From an uncultured Desulfobacter sp. (GTDB taxonomy: Bacteria > Desulfobacterota > Desulfobacteria > Desulfobacterales > Desulfobacteraceae), in assembly GCF_963666145.1 (NCBI RefSeq), contig NZ_OY762614.1, forward strand, positions 4,764,501-4,828,500: 64,000 bases of DNA. The letters run 5' to 3'. The notes beneath the pieces were generated by a model. It was given only the letters and a program-made list of their open reading frames with translations, was not told the DNA's origin and made no database searches. Position numbers and translations under genes: made by a program. Below are positions 28,579 to 37,331 of the stretch, in pieces (the first letter of the stretch is position 1; each line of letters opens with the position of its first letter).

Positions 28579-29373
28579 ATGACCAGAAAAACACAGCTTA
28601 AGGCCGGTGCCGCACAGTTTGATGTCAAAGATGGTGATGTCCGGGGCAATCTTGGTGTTGCCCTCGGGTATTTGGAACAACTGGCGGATCAGGGTGCATG
28701 CATAGGGGTCTGCCCGGAGTTTTTTTTAACCGGGTTTGATAATGAAAACATGGTCCGGCTGATGCCGGATGTTAAAGAAGGTATCCGCCGTCTGGCTGAA
28801 TTTGCCCGCAAGCGCGCCATGGCTGTTGTCGGAAGTGCGCCCGAGCAAGAGGGCGACCGGATATTCAATACCCTCTATTTCATTGACAGGGACGGTGAGA
28901 TCCGGGCTCGGTATCGCAAACTGCATCTGTTTCCCCTGACCGGTGAAGATCTTTACTATGCGCCGGGCGATGAAATGGTGACGGCCGATACCAGTCTGGG
29001 ACGCGTGGGGGCAATGATCTGCTATGATCTGCGATTTCCCGAGCTTGCCCGTCGCCTGTTCCTTGACGGGGCGCGGCTGTTTGTGATCTGTGCCCAGTGG
29101 CCCTTGACCCGGGTGGCGCACTGGCAGAAATTAATCCAGGCCCGGGCCATTGAAAACCAGGCCTGGTTTGTCTGCTGCAACCGTACGGGGAAAGATCCCA
29201 ACGGGCTTGTTTTTCCAGGCAGTTCCATGATCGTTGATCCCAATGGGTCTGTGCTGGCGCAAGGGGATGATCAATCGGGTGTCATCATGGCTGACATTGA
29301 CATGGACCTGGTTGATCGGGTGCGGCAGACCATTCCGGTTGGACAGGACCGCAGGGGGGATATTTACGGTTAA
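28579..29373 (+). CDS. Nitrilase-superfamily carbon-nitrogen hydrolase
   Basis: This 264-residue enzyme has the Glu-Lys-Cys triad: E in CPEFFLTG, K in YRKLHLFPL and C in MICYDLRFPEL. The size and motifs suit an omega-amidase or a related Nit-type amidase acting on small amides. The substrate cannot be read from the sequence. It sits between DAHP synthase and RfaE2 in a compact + strand run; the stop is one base before the rfaE2 start. Confidence 0.92.
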   Translation: MTRKTQLKAGAAQFDVKDGDVRGNLGVALGYLEQLADQGACIGVCPEFFLTGFDNENMVRLMPDVKEGIRRLAEFARKRAMAVVGSAPEQEGDRIFNTLYFIDRDGEIRARYRKLHLFPLTGEDLYYAPGDEMVTADTSLGRVGAMICYDLRFPELARRLFLDGARLFVICAQWPLTRVAHWQKLIQARAIENQAWFVCCNRTGKDPNGLVFPGSSMIVDPNGSVLAQGDDQSGVIMADIDMDLVDRVRQTIPVGQDRRGDIYG

Positions 29374-29374
29374 T

Positions 29375-29863
29375 ATGGTCAAAAAAATTGTTACGCTGGA
29401 TGAGATGTGCAGTCTGTCCGAGGAATATAAATCCCTTGGTCAAACCGTTGTGTTTACCAACGGCTGTTTTGACATTCTGCATGCAGGGCATGTGGCCTAC
29501 CTTGAAAAAGCAAAATCACTGGGGGATGTGTTGGTGCTGGGGTTGAATTCTGATCTGTCCGTGAGGCAGATTAAAGGAGACCTGCGGCCGGTAATCTGCC
29601 AGGCTCAGCGGGCCCGGGTGGTGGCGGCACTGGGTTGTGTGGATCATGTGGTGCTGTTCGATGCCCCTGATCCGGAGGAACTGATCCGGAGCATTTCGCC
29701 TCAGGTGCTGGTCAAGGGGGCGGACTGGCCCGAGGATAAAATTGTTGGTGCACAGTTTGTCAAAGACGGCGGCGGGCGTGTGGCGCGCGTGGCGTTTGAG
29801 GAAGATATCTCCACATCAAAAATTATTGAACGCATTGGACAACGATTTTATGGCGGCGCTTGA
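29375..29863 (+). CDS. rfaE2: D-glycero-beta-D-manno-heptose 1-phosphate adenylyltransferase
   Basis: This 162-residue nucleotidyltransferase has TNGCFDILHAGHVAYLEKA (the HxGH motif) and the late VKGADW motif of the RfaE2/HldE C-terminal domain. It makes ADP-heptose for the lipopolysaccharide inner core, which supports a Gram-negative host. It is a stand-alone version; the kinase part (RfaE1) is not in the window. The start is one base after the nitrilase stop, with no close ribosome site. The end overlaps pgeF by 14 bases. Confidence 0.93.
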   Translation: MVKKIVTLDEMCSLSEEYKSLGQTVVFTNGCFDILHAGHVAYLEKAKSLGDVLVLGLNSDLSVRQIKGDLRPVICQAQRARVVAALGCVDHVVLFDAPDPEELIRSISPQVLVKGADWPEDKIVGAQFVKDGGGRVARVAFEEDISTSKIIERIGQRFYGGA

Positions 29864-30638
29864 CCCGTTCACCTTTGCCCATCTGAATACATTTCCAAAA
29901 TTGGTTCACGGCGTTTTCTCCAGGAATGGCGGCTACAGCGAAGGTCCGTTTCTTGGATTGAATGTTGGATTGAACACCGGAGATGATCCGGATATTGTAA
30001 ACCAGAACAGGGCGTTACTGCTTTCATCCATGGGTCTGAGCCGGGGGCTGTTTTTGCATCAGGATCACGGCACTGGGATCGCCGTGATTAAATCAGAAAA
30101 AGATGCGGCAGACAGGGTGTGGAACGGGCAGGGGGCTGCGTCGTCTAAAATATTTAACGCAGACGCCGCTGTTACAAATCTTAAAGGCCTGGGGCTTGTG
30201 ATTCAGGTGGCGGACTGCCAGGCTGTTGTGTTGTACGATCCGAAAAAAGAGGTGATAGCCAACGTCCATTCCGGCTGGCGGGGCAGTGTGGCAAATATTT
30301 TGGGGCAGTGCGTTGATACCATGGTCACGCAGTTCGGGTGTTCTGCTGAAACGATTCGGGCGGGCATTTCGCCTTCCCTTGGACCCTGTTGTGCGCAATT
30401 TATTAATTTTAAACGGGAAATTCCTGAAAAATTGTGGCAATATAAGGAGAAAGCGCGCCCCTATTTTGATTTCTGGAAAATATCCCGGGATCAGCTTGGG
30501 GCCCATGGTGTTTTGGATGAAAATATTGAAACCATGGGGCTTTGCACCCGGTGCCGCACGGATCTGTTTTATTCTTTCAGGGCAAACAAGGTTACCGGGC
30601 GTTTTGCCACAGTCATCGCACTTAAACATGAAGGATGA
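29850..30638 (+). CDS. pgeF: Peptidoglycan editing factor PgeF (YfiH/DUF152 family)
   Basis: About 262 residues. The family metal-site residues are visible in LHQDHGTG, VADCQAVVLYD, NVHSGWRG and SPSLGPCCAQF (the conserved His and Cys ligands). Members were long called polyphenol oxidases or laccases; in E. coli the protein prevents misincorporated residues in peptidoglycan. The ATG at 29850 lies inside the end of rfaE2. A longer in-frame reading from 29742 would be wholly within rfaE2 and is less likely. Confidence 0.92.
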   Translation: MAALDPFTFAHLNTFPKLVHGVFSRNGGYSEGPFLGLNVGLNTGDDPDIVNQNRALLLSSMGLSRGLFLHQDHGTGIAVIKSEKDAADRVWNGQGAASSKIFNADAAVTNLKGLGLVIQVADCQAVVLYDPKKEVIANVHSGWRGSVANILGQCVDTMVTQFGCSAETIRAGISPSLGPCCAQFINFKREIPEKLWQYKEKARPYFDFWKISRDQLGAHGVLDENIETMGLCTRCRTDLFYSFRANKVTGRFATVIALKHEG

Positions 30639-30644
30639 AACGCA

Positions 30645-31694
30645 ATGGATCAACAGGAAAAGGTTTTTTTAACCCGCACGGTAAAGGCAGCCGGTTGAGC
30701 GGCTAAACTGGATCCAGGGGCCCTGGATAAAATCGTGTCAAAACTTAAAATACCGTCCCATCCGGATTTGATCATCGGGCTTGAACACCCGGATGATGCC
30801 GGTGTGTTCCGCCTGTCCGATGAGACGGCCATTGTACAAACCCTTGATTTTTTGACGCCTGTGGCAGATGACCCTTATGATTTCGGTCAGATCGCCGCGG
30901 CCAATTCATTGTCCGATGTCTATGCCATGGGCGGTACGCCCATTACGGTGATGAATATTGTCTGTTTTCCGTCGTGCAATCTCAACGCAGGCATTCTTCC
31001 CCGGATTCTTGAAGGCGGGCTTGATAAAATCAAGGAGTCGGGGGCAGCCCTTGTGGGCGGCCATTCCGTGGATGATCCTGAGATCAAGTACGGGTTGTCG
31101 GTGACCGGCATCGTGCACCCGGACAAAGTCTGGGCCAACAGCCGGGCAAAAACGGGGGATGCCGTTATTTTGACAAAACCCATCGGCACCGGCATTATCT
31201 CCACAGCGATCAAAGGCGGACTTGCTTCCGAAGAACAGATTCGGCAGGCCGTAAAAAACATGTCCACCTTGAATAAATATGCGGCGCAGATTGCAAAGGA
31301 TTTCGAGGTGCATGCCTGCACCGATGTCACAGGCTTTGGTCTTGGCGGCCATTTGATTGAAGCCGCCAAAGGGGCCGGGGTAATCATTGAAGTGCATACG
31401 GAAAAGGTCGGTGTGCTCGACGGGGTGATGGACTTTGCCGCCATGGGCCTGTTTCCGGCAGGTGCCTATAAGAATAAAAGCTTTTTTGAACCCCAGACCC
31501 GTGTGGCCGAGGGTACAGACCGGGTGCGAAGTGATTTAATGTTCGACCCCCAGACCTCCGGCGGGCTTTTGCTTTTTATGCCCTTGGAACAGGCTGTGCA
31601 ATGTGCGGATATTATGGAAAAAAAAGATATTCCAGCGCGTTTGATCGGAAGGGTAAAAGGGCCGTATACCAACGGATTCCTTGATATTATGTAA
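30645..31694 (+). CDS. selD: Selenophosphate synthase SelD, itself a selenoprotein
   Basis: The ATG at 30645 (AAGGA site inside the end of pgeF) opens a frame of 349 residues that contains one in-frame TGA at codon 18 (30696-30698). Around it the protein reads KAAG-U-AAKLDPG, the active-site loop of SelD in which Cys or Sec sits at this place. A hairpin suited to a bacterial SECIS lies 13 bases after the TGA. Downstream, HPDDAGVF, QTLDFLTPVADDPYDFG, GGHSVDDPEIKYGL and DVTGFGLGGHL match SelD. It makes selenophosphate from selenide and ATP for selenocysteine synthesis. A standard caller would start at a GTG at 30735 and lose the catalytic N-terminus. Confidence 0.95.
30696..30728 (+). promoter_or_regulatory. 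UGA (Sec) codon with SECIS-like hairpin
   Basis: TGA at 30696-30698 is followed, after 13 bases, by a perfect 7-bp stem ATCCAGG/CCTGGAT with a GGC loop (30712-30728). The loop lies about 22 bases after the UGA, the distance seen in E. coli SECIS elements that bind SelB. The coding frame continues through the hairpin. Confidence 0.8.
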
Positions 31695-31808
31695 AACTTT
31701 TTTTCACGTTGACTTCATCCGGATCATATGATATTTGCTCTCAAGATATTTAAAGATCTGGGTGCCGGATGACCGGCAAACAAGCTGCCGGTGAAAGGTT
31801 GATTAAGA

Positions 31809-32030
31809 ATGGCAGAGAAAGATAAAGGTAGCACCTTTCGTGAGCTGGGATATTTTGCAAGTCTTGGCATATCCGTGGCTCTGGCAATTGTCCTCGGATT
31901 GGCTCTGGGGTACTGGCTTGATACGGTTTTTGGTACAAAACCCATCCTTTTGTTGGTGGGGCTTGCATTCGGCATAGCGGCCGGATTCAGCAACATCATC
32001 AGGGCCGGGAAAAAAGCGGAAAAATATTGA
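31809..32030 (+). CDS. atpZ: AtpZ/AtpI-family small membrane protein
   Basis: This 73-residue protein has two hydrophobic helices (about 12-34 and 40-62) and the family pattern FRELGYFASLGISVALAI ... GYWLDTVFGTKP. Small proteins of this type precede F-type ATP synthase genes and act in c-ring assembly or Mg2+ movement. The stop codon overlaps the ATG of atpI (TGATG), so translation is coupled. Confidence 0.85.
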   Translation: MAEKDKGSTFRELGYFASLGISVALAIVLGLALGYWLDTVFGTKPILLLVGLAFGIAAGFSNIIRAGKKAEKY

Positions 32031-32431
32031 TGGAAGAACTTGAGAAAATAGTAAACTTTATCACACGGACCAACTGGGTTGTGTTTCTGGCGTCAAGCCT
32101 CGGTGCGCTGCTCCTGGCCTCCCCGAAAATGTACCTCGGGGTTTTTCTGGGCGGTTTGATTGTGACGGTCAATTTTCATGTTCTTAAGAATACAGTGACT
32201 AAAAATATAAACCAAAAGCGGGTGCTGGAGAAGGGAAAGTCCCTGATCGGTGCGCTTTTGGTAAAATATTATTTGCGTTTTGCATTGACGGCAGTCATTA
32301 TTTTTATGCTGATCGCAAACCACAGCGTACATCCGGCAGGGCTTTTGATAGGCCTTTCCGTAGTAGTGGTGAGCACGTTTATAGCGGCGGCAATTGAATT
32401 AACCAAGATTATATTCAGGGAGGCGGTTTAA
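32030..32431 (+). CDS. atpI: ATP synthase subunit I
   Basis: A 133-residue protein with four hydrophobic segments (near 15-33, 36-52, 77-97 and 100-122), fitting the ATP synthase I family that helps assemble the c-ring. I chose the ATG that overlaps the atpZ stop by one base. A TTG one codon earlier is also open. It is followed after one base by the GTG of atpB. Confidence 0.85.
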   Translation: MEELEKIVNFITRTNWVVFLASSLGALLLASPKMYLGVFLGGLIVTVNFHVLKNTVTKNINQKRVLEKGKSLIGALLVKYYLRFALTAVIIFMLIANHSVHPAGLLIGLSVVVVSTFIAAAIELTKIIFREAV

Positions 32432-32432
32432 G

Positions 32433-33122
32433 GTGGAACACCCATATCTATTTCTCACTTCATTATTTAGTTTGTTTGGTCTGGAAGATTGGGCAGGTGC
32501 CCATCCTCATGTTACTTACATGTGGTTTGCAATGATTATTCTCGTTATTCTCGGCTGGATCGGCGGCAAAAGCGTTGCCCTCGTACCCAAGACCGTTCAA
32601 AATGTTTTTGAGGTAATTATTTCAGGACTTGAAGAGTTCATGGTTGGTATTACCGGCGAAGAGGGAAGAGAGTCCTATCCGCTGTTATTAACTGTTTTCC
32701 TGTTTGTTCTTTTAGGTAACCTGTTCGGCCTGGTTCCCGGGTTTTATCCGCCCACCGCATCCATCAACACAACTGTCGCATTGGCCGTCATTGTTGTGGC
32801 ATGGAGCCATGTAATCGGCGTCAAAAAACACGGTGCAAAATATATTAAACATTTCTTGGGACCCGTACCGGCACTTATGCCGCTGTTCCTTGTTATTGAA
32901 ATTATCGGACACCTGGCACGCGTTCTTTCCCTCACCTTGCGTCTCTTCGGCAATATGATGGGTCATGAGCTGGTTGTTGGTATCCTTCTGATGCTGGCCG
33001 GTCCTTTCCTGGTACCCCTTCCCATCATGGCAATGGGTATCCTGGTCTCTTTGATTCAGGCCATCGTGTTCTTCCTGCTGCCGACCATGTACATCGCCGG
33101 CGCCATTGAAGAAGCACATTAA
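32433..33122 (+). CDS. atpB: ATP synthase Fo subunit a
   Basis: This 229-residue membrane protein has the essential arginine in LSLTLRLFGNMMGHE, the helix against which the c-ring turns. LGNLFGLVPGFYPPTA and a C-terminal VFFLLPTMYIAGAIEEAH are also typical. The start codon is GTG, with AGGGAGG upstream in the end of atpI. It is part of the Fo-only cluster atpZ-I-B-E; subunit b and all F1 genes are absent here. Confidence 0.95.
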   Translation: MEHPYLFLTSLFSLFGLEDWAGAHPHVTYMWFAMIILVILGWIGGKSVALVPKTVQNVFEVIISGLEEFMVGITGEEGRESYPLLLTVFLFVLLGNLFGLVPGFYPPTASINTTVALAVIVVAWSHVIGVKKHGAKYIKHFLGPVPALMPLFLVIEIIGHLARVLSLTLRLFGNMMGHELVVGILLMLAGPFLVPLPIMAMGILVSLIQAIVFFLLPTMYIAGAIEEAH

Positions 33123-33224
33123 GCAAAGCATTAAATTTAACGAAACACGTATTAAGCTTTTTTACGGGATTTTGGAAGAAGCCCGTTTGTTTATAACACT
33201 TTATTAATTAAAGGAGTAAATCTC

Positions 33225-33494
33225 ATGGAATTTCTCGTAGGTAGTGTCTGGGCAGCAGGTTTTGCCATCGGTATCGCTGCATTTGGTTGCGGCATTGGTC
33301 AGGGTCTTGGTTTGAATGGTGCTATGTCTGGTATCTCCAGAAACCCTGAAGCAGCTGGTAAAATCCAGGTGAACATGCTGATCGGTCTTGCTCTGATCGA
33401 ATCTCTTTGTATCTATGCATTGGTTGTTGCGATGATCCTTCTGTTCGTTCATCCTGCAATTGCTCCTGCTGTTGCTGCACTTGCCGGACATTAA
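33225..33494 (+). CDS. atpE: ATP synthase Fo subunit c
   Basis: The 89-residue c subunit has two transmembrane helices joined by the RNPEAAG loop. E59 is the ion-binding carboxylate. Q26, S60 and Y64 are in the positions of the sodium-binding residues of Ilyobacter-type c subunits, though the threonine next to the serine is Leu (L61). AAAGGAG lies before the ATG. A strong terminator follows 28 bases after the stop. Separated from atpB by 102 bases, probably allowing higher expression of c. Confidence 0.95.
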   Translation: MEFLVGSVWAAGFAIGIAAFGCGIGQGLGLNGAMSGISRNPEAAGKIQVNMLIGLALIESLCIYALVVAMILLFVHPAIAPAVAALAGH

Positions 33495-33522
33495 TAAGCA
33501 GTTTAACGATACATTCGTTTAA

Positions 33523-33563
33523 AAAAGGGGCACCTTCTGATGAAGGTGCCCCTTTTGTTTTTT
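33523..33563 (+). terminator. Rho-independent terminator of the Fo operon
   Basis: An 11-bp perfect stem GGGGCACCTTC/GAAGGTGCCCC (33527-33552, loop TGAT), extended by an A/T pairing of four bases, is followed by TTTTGTTTTTTC. A textbook intrinsic terminator closing atpZ-I-B-E. Confidence 0.93.
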
Positions 33564-33705
33564 CTTGCATGGATGTAAATGACCTGATATTATTCATTTC
33601 AAATTATTAAATTTCTTTCTTGATTTTATAACAATTAAAATATCGTATTAATAAGTCAGAGGCCGCAATGGTCGTTTAATATATCAATTCGCGGGAGGGG
33701 ACCTA

Positions 33706-34131
33706 ATGAGTGAGGATTCCATTGAATTTCAGCCAATACCCGGAGAAAATACCGAGGACGGCCAAACCCGCCATGTGTATCGTGTGTTGGTCTCCCTGGC
33801 AGATGATATCCGGGTAAACTTTGGTAACAACCAATATGTAGTAAACAATTTATCCGTTAAAGGCGTTGCTGTGAATGTCAGCTCCTGCCTTGAGTTAGAG
33901 TCAGGCCAGATTATTGATGACATCGGGTTAAAAATTGGGGATTTCAACATTACAGGGCTCAGTGCCAAGGTAATTCATTGCTCCGTACATGATTCAGGCA
34001 GTTTTCAGTTTGGTTTGCAATGGGTAAATTTGGCCGCTGATAATAAAAAAACATTGGACAAGGCCCTTGATCAGTTCAAAGCAAAGGCCCTGCAAGTTAA
34101 AGACCTGTTTGAAGACCCCCCAGAAAGTTAA
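33706..34131 (+). CDS. PilZ domain protein
   Basis: This 141-residue protein has the c-di-GMP-binding elements of PilZ: an R-x3-R motif in RHVYRVLV and NLSVKGVAVN in place of D/NxSxxG. GGGAGGGG lies before the ATG. It is the first of four closely spaced + strand genes (orphan, ParA-like ATPase, kinase), which suggests that c-di-GMP feeds into that module. Confidence 0.85.
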   Translation: MSEDSIEFQPIPGENTEDGQTRHVYRVLVSLADDIRVNFGNNQYVVNNLSVKGVAVNVSSCLELESGQIIDDIGLKIGDFNITGLSAKVIHCSVHDSGSFQFGLQWVNLAADNKKTLDKALDQFKAKALQVKDLFEDPPES

Positions 34132-34145
34132 AGGGTGGCATTGTA

Positions 34146-34460
34146 ATGGTTAAAAAAAAAAATGTCATGGACAGCCTTTTAGGCACCGAAGACGAAACGC
34201 CAGACGGTACCGCTAGGGAACTGGACTGCCTTATATACAGGGGGGGACCCAATGAAGCCAAGCCTGATTTGGCGGAACCGACTTCAAAGCCCTCCTGGAG
34301 TGTATCCAAAGGAAATGTCTCAGTGGAAATATGGGAAGGAAAAGCAAAAATCAGAATAAAGGTCGGTGGTGACGATGCATCCCATATCTCCATGCGTAAA
34401 CTGGCAAGTATTGCTGTTGATGCCATTATAGCCGAGTTACAAAAGGAGAAGGACCAGTGA
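34146..34460 (+). CDS. Orphan protein between PilZ and ParA genes
   Basis: This 104-residue acidic protein has no recognised family. Residues 1-50 look disordered, while 55-104 look folded (WSVSKGNVSVEIWEGKAKIRIKVGG, then a helix). It starts 14 bases after the PilZ stop, and its stop overlaps the GTG of the ParA gene (GTGA), so it is almost surely cotranslated and may be a partner of that ATPase. Confidence 0.65.
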   Translation: MVKKKNVMDSLLGTEDETPDGTARELDCLIYRGGPNEAKPDLAEPTSKPSWSVSKGNVSVEIWEGKAKIRIKVGGDDASHISMRKLASIAVDAIIAELQKEKDQ

Positions 34461-35410
34461 TTATTACCTGTCCAAAATGTGCCAGAAAACATAAAGTTAA
34501 TCCTGATGCCTTGAAACCTTTTGCAGATGCCGGCAAAAAAAATATCATGGCCAGTTGCAAATCATGCAAATATAAATTCCCCGTATCCCTTACCAGCCTT
34601 CTGGCTTCGGATGAAAAACCAATCGATCTGAAACGGCCATTGGGATCTGTTGCCAGAAAAATATGTATTACCCTGAGCAAAGGCGGCGTAGGCAAAACCA
34701 CCACCAGCGTGAATCTTGGTGCCGGTCTTGCGCTTGCCGGATATAAAGTCCTTTTGGTCGATACCGATACCCAGGGCCAGTCCTCATATATTCTTGGCAA
34801 AAAACCGGGGGCTGGATTAACGGAACTGTTAACCCGGGAACTTGCGATTTCAGACTGCCTGACAGAGGCCCGGAAGAATCTGTGGCTGCTTTCGGGTGGA
34901 AAATCTCTGGCAGGCGTTAAGCGTATTATTGACAAAAAAAGCTTTGGGGCAGAGTTTACATTGTCCGAAGCTTTGAATCCTTTGGATGATCAGTTTGACT
35001 TTATTTTGATTGATACATCCCCGGGCTGGGATCAGTTGATCGTTAATGTCCTTTTTTATTCCAATGAAGTGCTGGTACCTGTGGCGCTGGAAGCCATGCC
35101 TTTGCATGGGATGGCCGAATTTATCAAAAGTCTGGGTGCCATACAAAAGTACAAGAGTGAAATTCAGCTAAAATATATTGTACCTACCTTCCTCGACCTG
35201 CGGATCAAGGGCCCTAAAGAGCTCTATGATCAGCTTAAAAAATTGTATCCCCGGCAATTATGCAAGCCCATTCGATATAACGAGAATCTGGCCGATGCAC
35301 CTTCATTTGGGAAAACCATATTTGAATTTGCACCAGGCTCAACCGCCTCCGAAGACTACAGGAGTCTGGTTCGTACTGTGTCCGGGAATGAATTTGCTCT
35401 TCTCAAATAA
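34457..35410 (+). CDS. ParA/MinD-type ATPase with N-terminal zinc ribbon
   Basis: This 317-residue protein opens with a zinc ribbon (CPKC at 4-7, CKSC at 33-36, MJ0042-like). It continues as a deviant Walker A ATPase with KGGVGKTTTSVN at about 77-88, the switch segment LLVDTDTQGQSS and Walker B DFILIDTSPGW. ParA-type ATPases position plasmids, chromosomes, chemoreceptor arrays or pili by dynamic surface binding. No ParB gene or parS-like repeats are seen, so a cell-positioning role is more likely than partition. GTG start. Confidence 0.88.
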   Translation: MIITCPKCARKHKVNPDALKPFADAGKKNIMASCKSCKYKFPVSLTSLLASDEKPIDLKRPLGSVARKICITLSKGGVGKTTTSVNLGAGLALAGYKVLLVDTDTQGQSSYILGKKPGAGLTELLTRELAISDCLTEARKNLWLLSGGKSLAGVKRIIDKKSFGAEFTLSEALNPLDDQFDFILIDTSPGWDQLIVNVLFYSNEVLVPVALEAMPLHGMAEFIKSLGAIQKYKSEIQLKYIVPTFLDLRIKGPKELYDQLKKLYPRQLCKPIRYNENLADAPSFGKTIFEFAPGSTASEDYRSLVRTVSGNEFALLK

Positions 35411-35503
35411 TGTCCGATGCGTATTCATCAATCAGGTTTGGGTTCGCCCGCTTTGACTGAGCTGAGTTGCGTTGTAATCTTTTAGGGTAACCAGGAAAAC
35501 CAT

Positions 35504-37261
35504 ATGGGCTTAAGGACCCGCATCATTGTCTTTTTTGTTGTGGCTTTCGGTATCGCTAATCTGGGCTTGTGTTTCTACATCACCCATCAGGTTAAAACCC
35601 TTGAGTTAGAAAAGCTGCAGACCCAAATTGACAAATCTGCCTATTTGATGCGGCGTGTCAACACCCTTCCGCTTTATAATGTGGATATGGAAAGTCTAAA
35701 ATTGAACATGGAGACTTTTTTTGATGATGAAAATATCAAAAGTCTTTCTATCCACGATTCAGAAGTAAACATCAATATTAACCTAATAAGACAGCTGCCG
35801 CCCGGCGGAATTGATATCAAAAAAAGTTTTGTGATTGATTATAAAGGATTGACCCTTGGTCGGCTTACGGTTGTTTATTCCACAGGCTTGATAGAACAAA
35901 AACTGGCCAAATATCAGGCAAAAATGCTTTTAATCACTGCCTTGGTGATGGTGGTCATTGCTGTGGGGTTTTCTATGTTGATTCACATCCTCACCAATCC
36001 GGTGGCAAATCTTGCCCGTGTCACCACTGATATCGCCGCAGGAGATTTTGACAGTGAAGTTGTGCAAACGGGTGTTGGAGAAGTTAAGACGCTTTCACGC
36101 AACTTTGCGCTCATGTGCAATACAATTAAAAAACAAAAAGAAGAAATCGCAAGCGCTTACAAAAGAATAGAAGATGAGATCAGTCATAAAAATAGACAGA
36201 AAAGAGAAATGGTCCATCATCAGCAGTTGACCTCTTGTGTTAATACATTCATTAAGAAATCCTTGACGGCTCAGTCCATGCAGGACGTGGCGCAAATTTT
36301 TATTCCCGTTGCCCAGGATCTAATCCCGGGGCCTTATTGCTTTGTGGGCCAGATTTGTGATGCAGAAAATAATTTAAAGATTATAGCGCTTTCCGATAAG
36401 GCTGAAAAAGAGTGCCCCAGGGCAGATGAGTTCGGCATATATCAAGGATTTAGGCAGCATGTCTCCGGCAGGTTGCACCAAGCGATTACAACTAAAATCC
36501 CTGTAATTTCCAACAACGTAAGCTTGTGTTCTGAATTTTCTTTAATACCTGGAAAGCATCTGCCCATTGACACCATTATGGCGGTCCCTGTGCTGCAGGA
36601 TCAGGAGGTATTTGGTCTTGTTGTTTTTGCAGGTAAAGATGCCGGATATACCCCCGAGGACCAGACGCTTGCCACGATGATGGTTCTGTTTTTGGGTGCG
36701 ACGTTAAACCTTAGGCGTCGTGAAGAAGAAAATCAACGGCTGGCAAATATGCTCGCTTTTTCTGGAATAACCAAAGAGGGCTTTGTACTCGAAGACGTTT
36801 CGCGGCTTTTGGATCAGGCCCTTGAATTGGCGTCAGGTGAATATGGTACTAACCAGGATTTTCATTTCAGCGGCATTCAGATTATTAGGGATTTTTATCC
36901 TGATTTACCCAAAGTAAAATGCCGGGCTGGAGAATTGAAACAGGTCTTTTTCAATATCCTGTCAAACGGGGCCTATGCCCTGGCCGGACACACGGACAAT
37001 CCGTGCCCGACGTTTTTTCTACGAACCTATGGTAAAGACGATCAGGTGTGTATTGAGATAAGAGATAATGGTCCAGGGATGTCCGAAAATATCCGCAGGC
37101 GCATATTTGAGCCACTTTTTTCCACCAAACCGGACAAGGAGGATGCAGGACTTGGACTATCAGTCGCCTATTTTATCATCACCAAAAATCATAATGGTAC
37201 AATTGAAGTGGAATCAACCCCTGGTGAAGGCACTTGTTTCAGGATTTTTCTGCCCTTTTAA
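35504..37261 (+). CDS. Membrane sensor kinase-like protein with GAF domain and no clear phosphoacceptor helix
   Basis: The protein has 585 residues. A transmembrane helix at about 7-28 and another at 142-163 flank a periplasmic domain, then HAMP (about 163-220), a coiled coil, GAF (about 245-400) and HATPase_c (FNILSNGAYAL, IRDNGPGMSE, EDAGLGLSVAYF). Between GAF and the ATPase domain only about 60 residues remain, and I see no H-box with His followed by E/N. So the protein may bind ATP without a classical phosphoacceptor, or use an atypical one (HHQQL lies before GAF). It closes the PilZ-ParA gene run. Confidence 0.85.
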   Translation: MGLRTRIIVFFVVAFGIANLGLCFYITHQVKTLELEKLQTQIDKSAYLMRRVNTLPLYNVDMESLKLNMETFFDDENIKSLSIHDSEVNININLIRQLPPGGIDIKKSFVIDYKGLTLGRLTVVYSTGLIEQKLAKYQAKMLLITALVMVVIAVGFSMLIHILTNPVANLARVTTDIAAGDFDSEVVQTGVGEVKTLSRNFALMCNTIKKQKEEIASAYKRIEDEISHKNRQKREMVHHQQLTSCVNTFIKKSLTAQSMQDVAQIFIPVAQDLIPGPYCFVGQICDAENNLKIIALSDKAEKECPRADEFGIYQGFRQHVSGRLHQAITTKIPVISNNVSLCSEFSLIPGKHLPIDTIMAVPVLQDQEVFGLVVFAGKDAGYTPEDQTLATMMVLFLGATLNLRRREEENQRLANMLAFSGITKEGFVLEDVSRLLDQALELASGEYGTNQDFHFSGIQIIRDFYPDLPKVKCRAGELKQVFFNILSNGAYALAGHTDNPCPTFFLRTYGKDDQVCIEIRDNGPGMSENIRRRIFEPLFSTKPDKEDAGLGLSVAYFIITKNHNGTIEVESTPGEGTCFRIFLPF

Positions 37262-37331
37262 TAGAATTGGGCAAAAATACCGGGTTGGGGGCTGTGCCAG
37301 GCCGTTGATATGTCTTGTCAGTCCATGGCTG

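Noticed and set aside
29742..29849. Longer N-terminus for pgeF
   Set aside because: These codons lie wholly inside rfaE2; the ATG at 29850 gives the usual family length.
34457..35410. Plasmid-type ParABS partition locus
   Set aside because: No ParB gene or repeated centromere-like sites are near the ParA gene; the neighbours are PilZ and a sensor.
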